From an uncultured Lachnospiraceae bacterium (lineage in GTDB: Bacteria; Bacillota; Clostridia; Lachnospirales; Lachnospiraceae): a stretch of DNA of 25,677 nt. Positions 23,246-25,677 of the stretch are shown in pieces. The notes beneath the pieces are model-generated. The model saw only the letters and a program-made list of their open reading frames with translations, was not told the origin of the DNA and ran no database searches. The position numbers and the translations under genes are program-made. Position 1 is the first letter of the stretch. Every line of letters starts with the position of its first letter. The DNA is taken from positions 1-25,677 of the forward strand of contig CAKRMH010000027.1 of NCBI GenBank assembly GCA_934364805.1, given 5' to 3'.

Positions 23246-24006
23246 TGTTTACAAAAAGAATCATCCCATGTCTGGATGTGAATGATGGCAGAGTAGTAAA
23301 GGGTGTGAACTTTGTGAATCTGCAGGACGCAGGTGATCCGGTGGAGATTGCTGCCGCATATGATAAGGCGGGAGCGGATGAAGTGGTTTTTCTGGACATT
23401 ACTGCTTCTTCGGATAATCGAGGAACCGTTGTTGATATGGTGCGTAAGGTTGCAGAAAATGTTTTTATTCCATTTACAGTTGGTGGCGGAATCCGTACAG
23501 TAGAAGATTTTAAAGTGCTTTTAAGAGAGGGCGCAGATAAAATTTCAATTAATTCATCGGCAATCAATACGCCACGTCTGATCAGCGATGCGGCTGACAA
23601 ATTTGGAAGCCAGTGTGTGGTTGTAGCAATTGACGCAAGAAAAAGACCGGATGGAAGCGGCTGGAATGTTTTTAAAAACGGAGGAAGAGTCGACACAGGT
23701 CTGGATGCGGTTGAATGGGCAATAAAGGCGAATCAGCTGGGGGCAGGCGAAATCCTTCTTACCAGTATGGATTGTGATGGAACCAAGGCGGGATATGATA
23801 TCGCACTTACACGTCAGATTGCAGAGAATGTATCCGTTCCGGTGATTGCATCAGGTGGTGCTGGAACCAGGGAACATTTTTATGATGCATTAACGGAAGG
23901 AAAAGCAGATGCAGCACTTGCAGCATCTTTATTCCATTATAAAGAACTTGAAATTATGGATCTGAAAAACTACCTCGCAGACAGAGGAGTATCGGTCAGA
24001 AGATAG
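23245..24006 (+). CDS. hisF: Imidazole glycerol phosphate synthase, cyclase subunit HisF
   Basis: (Beta/alpha)8-barrel enzyme that uses HisH ammonia to convert PRFAR to imidazole glycerol phosphate and AICAR; AICAR returns to the purine pathway. The 253 residues are the family length. The catalytic pair is Asp11 in PCLDVNDGRVVKG and Asp130 in VVAIDAR. Phosphate-binding loops GGGIRT and ASGGAG are also seen. GGAGG (23231-23235) lies inside hisH, 9 nt before the ATG that overlaps the hisH stop. ung follows 18 nt later. Confidence 0.98.
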   Translation: MFTKRIIPCLDVNDGRVVKGVNFVNLQDAGDPVEIAAAYDKAGADEVVFLDITASSDNRGTVVDMVRKVAENVFIPFTVGGGIRTVEDFKVLLREGADKISINSSAINTPRLISDAADKFGSQCVVVAIDARKRPDGSGWNVFKNGGRVDTGLDAVEWAIKANQLGAGEILLTSMDCDGTKAGYDIALTRQIAENVSVPVIASGGAGTREHFYDALTEGKADAALAASLFHYKELEIMDLKNYLADRGVSVRR

Positions 24007-24024
24007 GAGTGGCGGTAAAAAATA

Positions 24025-24702
24025 ATGGGAATGATCAATAACGACTGGCTTCCGGCGGTGCAGGAAGAATTTAAAAAACCGTATTACAGACAGTTGTATC
24101 AGTTTGTGAATCAGGAGTATCAGACACATGTGGTCTATCCGCCAGCTGATGATATATTCAATGCGTTTCATTTTACTCCGCTTGGCAAAGTAAAAGTATT
24201 GCTTCTGGGACAGGATCCATATCATAATGAGCATCAGGCACATGGACTGAGTTTTTCAGTGCTTCCGGAACAGAAGGATATTCCCCCTTCCCTTCAGAAT
24301 ATTTACAAGGAATTACACGATGATCTTGGGTGTTATATTCCGAATAACGGTTATCTGAAGAAATGGGCGGATCAGGGAGTGCTTCTATTGAACACGGTTC
24401 TTACGGTCCGGGCACATCAGGCAAATTCTCATCAGGGACATGGATGGGAACAGTTCACAGATGCGATTATACATGCTGTAAATGCACAGGATCGCCCGAT
24501 TGTTTATTTGTTATGGGGAAGACCAGCACAGAGTAAGATTCCGATGCTCACCAATTCGAAACATTTGATCTTAAAGGCTCCACATCCAAGTCCGCTGTCT
24601 GCATATCGGGGATTTTTTGGATGCAGACATTTCAGCAAAGCAAATGAGTTTCTTGTGGAACATGGTGAAACACCGATTGACTGGCAGATAGAAAATATCT
24701 GA
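24025..24702 (+). CDS. ung: Uracil-DNA glycosylase, family 1
   Basis: Removes uracil from DNA, whether from cytosine deamination or dUTP incorporation, to start base excision repair. The 225 residues match the Ung length. Family 1 motifs are present: GQDPYH with catalytic Asp64, the LLNTVLTV uracil-pocket segment, and HPSPLSAYRGFFGC with His187 in the DNA-minor-groove loop. The GGCGG at 24011-24015 is the likely ribosome site for ATG 24025; ATG 24031 is an alternative. It appears to be the last gene of the 21160-hisH-hisF-ung transcript, though no clear terminator follows. Confidence 0.97.
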   Translation: MGMINNDWLPAVQEEFKKPYYRQLYQFVNQEYQTHVVYPPADDIFNAFHFTPLGKVKVLLLGQDPYHNEHQAHGLSFSVLPEQKDIPPSLQNIYKELHDDLGCYIPNNGYLKKWADQGVLLLNTVLTVRAHQANSHQGHGWEQFTDAIIHAVNAQDRPIVYLLWGRPAQSKIPMLTNSKHLILKAPHPSPLSAYRGFFGCRHFSKANEFLVEHGETPIDWQIENI

Positions 24703-24714
24703 TATATTTTATTC

Positions 24715-24741
24715 TAAAGAATTACAGAAATATGTCGATAC
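24715..24741 (+). promoter_or_regulatory. Sigma-28 (FliA/SigD)-like promoter for the FliD-like gene
   Basis: TAAA (24715-24718), exactly 15 nt, then GTCGATAC (24734-24741), against the consensus TAAA-N15-GCCGATA(A/T). Six of eight -10 bases match, including the core CGATA, and the -35 TAAAG is intact. It lies about 55 nt before the ATG of a FliD-like gene, which fits flagellar late-gene control. Confidence 0.6.
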
Positions 24742-24798
24742 TATATGTAATAGAACAGTAAACATGGAAAGTTAAGAGAAGTCAAAGGAGTGACAGAT

Positions 24799-25572
24799 AT
24801 GGCAATTATTTCAGCATATGATTCTTCATCGATCAGTACTTTGTTTTCCAGTTTAAATACAGGAAATAAGACAACACGGACTGGAAGTTCCGATCTGCTC
24901 GGAATCAGTTATACAGATTATGCCTGCATTCGAAGTGGATCTTATTTCCAGCTGATGAAGGCATATTATGCAGATCCGCAAAATAATACGACCGGTATTG
25001 CAGATACTAAGACTACAACAGCTACATCGAAGGATTCGGCGAAAAAGCTTGCTGCGATTGAAAGCAGCACGGAGAGTCTGAATAAATCAGCAGAAGCGTT
25101 ATATAAGAATTCAAGTCTGTTCCGGGAGAAAACAATCACTGACAAAGATGGAAATAAGACAAAAGGATATGATACAGAAGCTATTTATAAGGCTGTCAGC
25201 CAGTTTGTATCTGATTATAATTCTGTAGTTGAAACAGCAGGAAGTTCTGAATCGTCAAAGATTACCAATGCTGCGTCTGCTATGGTGAATACGACAACGG
25301 AGAACAGAAAGCTTTTAAGTGCGATCGGTATTACGTTTGACAGCAGCAAATATACGATGAAGATTGACAAAGATGCGTTTGAAAAAGCAGATATGAATAA
25401 GGTCAAGACCTTGTTTCAGGGAACGGGATCCTACGCATATTCGATTGAATCGAAATCTTCTATGGTGAATATGTATGCAAAAAATGAAGCATCCAAATCG
25501 AATACCTACGGAGCATCAGGTGGATATACCTACAATTATTCAACGGGTGAGTTGTATAATACGACAACTTAA
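24799..25572 (+). CDS. Short FliD-like (flagellar hook-associated protein 2, C-terminal-like) protein
   Basis: The 257-residue protein is rich in Ser, Thr, Asn and Lys with few Cys, as in secreted flagellar proteins. Residues of about 132-205 read AVSQFVSDYNSVV...LLSAIGITFDSSKYTMKIDKDAFEKADMNKVKTLFQG, which follows the C-terminal domain pattern of FliD caps (FVxxYNxL...LxxIGIxxDxxGxLxxDxxxLxxAL..VxxLF). It is little over half FliD length and has no full D1-D2 N-terminal region. The tail is Tyr/Ser/Gly-rich. The start is ATG 24799, with AAAGGAG (24784-24790) 8 nt upstream; GTG 24790 overlaps that site. A sigma-28-like promoter precedes it. It could be a cap-related or filament-associated protein; the assignment is by pattern only. 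Confidence 0.75.
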   Translation: MAIISAYDSSSISTLFSSLNTGNKTTRTGSSDLLGISYTDYACIRSGSYFQLMKAYYADPQNNTTGIADTKTTTATSKDSAKKLAAIESSTESLNKSAEALYKNSSLFREKTITDKDGNKTKGYDTEAIYKAVSQFVSDYNSVVETAGSSESSKITNAASAMVNTTTENRKLLSAIGITFDSSKYTMKIDKDAFEKADMNKVKTLFQGTGSYAYSIESKSSMVNMYAKNEASKSNTYGASGGYTYNYSTGELYNTTT

Positions 25573-25589
25573 TTAAGATTTCATACAAA

Positions 25590-25633
25590 AAAAGAGCGTG
25601 TGAAAAAACGAAAGTTTTTTTACACGTCCTTTT
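25590..25633. terminator. Strong terminator with GAAA tetraloop after the FliD-like gene
   Basis: A 20-bp stem pairs 25590-25609 with 25614-25633, with two G-U pairs and one A/C mismatch, closed by a C(GAAA)G tetraloop. It ends in TTTT. A-rich flanks mean it could also work from the other strand. The remaining bases to the window end show no gene. Confidence 0.82.
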
Positions 25634-25677
25634 ACTCATGGATATAATAGTAGTTATATTTCATAAAAAAGTGTATA

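Overview
The window looks like a core chromosomal segment of a Gram-positive, low-GC Clostridia member, most likely Lachnospiraceae. This is inferred from the gap-pgk-tpiA-gpmI order, the secG-rnr-smpB-ssrA order, a class III fructose-bisphosphatase, a clostridial-type tmRNA tag (AEDNLAYAA), strong AGGAGG-type ribosome sites, and GTG/TTG starts. CheV, a FliD-like protein and a sigma-28/SigD-like promoter suggest a motile, chemotactic relative. Genus cannot be fixed from sequence alone. All genes but one (13916-14302) lie on the plus strand. No IS element, phage, CRISPR array or tRNA was seen.

Region 1 (1-4830) is lower glycolysis: the 3' part of gap (cut by the window edge), pgk, tpiA and gpmI. 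Each transcription unit is bounded by an intrinsic terminator. gpmI has its own good sigma-A promoter, while pgk-tpiA has none visible and sits behind the gap terminator plus a perfect 20-bp inverted repeat. Region 2 (4830-10330) is a purine block, purC-purF-purB, behind one sigma-A promoter. It is followed by an enolase gene whose ribosome site is buried in a terminator-like hairpin. This enolase keeps all catalytic residues but uses less biased codons than gap/pgk/tpiA.

Region 3 (10400-13910) is protein export and RNA/ribosome quality control: secG, rnr (RNase R), smpB and the tmRNA gene ssrA. RNase R, SmpB and tmRNA act in one pathway that rescues stalled ribosomes and destroys the faulty mRNA. 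Region 4 (13916-17014) has a small four-helix membrane protein divergent from fbp (TTG start), with a 15-bp palindrome between the two promoters. A single-pass membrane protein of unknown function follows fbp closely. Region 5 (17085-20079) is an OmpR-type response regulator, its sensor kinase, and a secreted lipoprotein with its own promoter.

Region 6 (20129-25677) starts with cheV. Next comes an unusual membrane protein with a long acidic, lysine-repeat cytoplasmic part and a helical extracellular tail. It is tightly followed by hisH-hisF (the imidazole glycerol phosphate synthase pair without other his genes) and ung. The window ends with a short protein whose C-terminal half resembles the flagellar cap protein FliD, preceded by a close match to a sigma-28 promoter. 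The best candidates for something undescribed are the eno leader switch, the lysine-repeat membrane protein next to cheV, and the short FliD-like protein.
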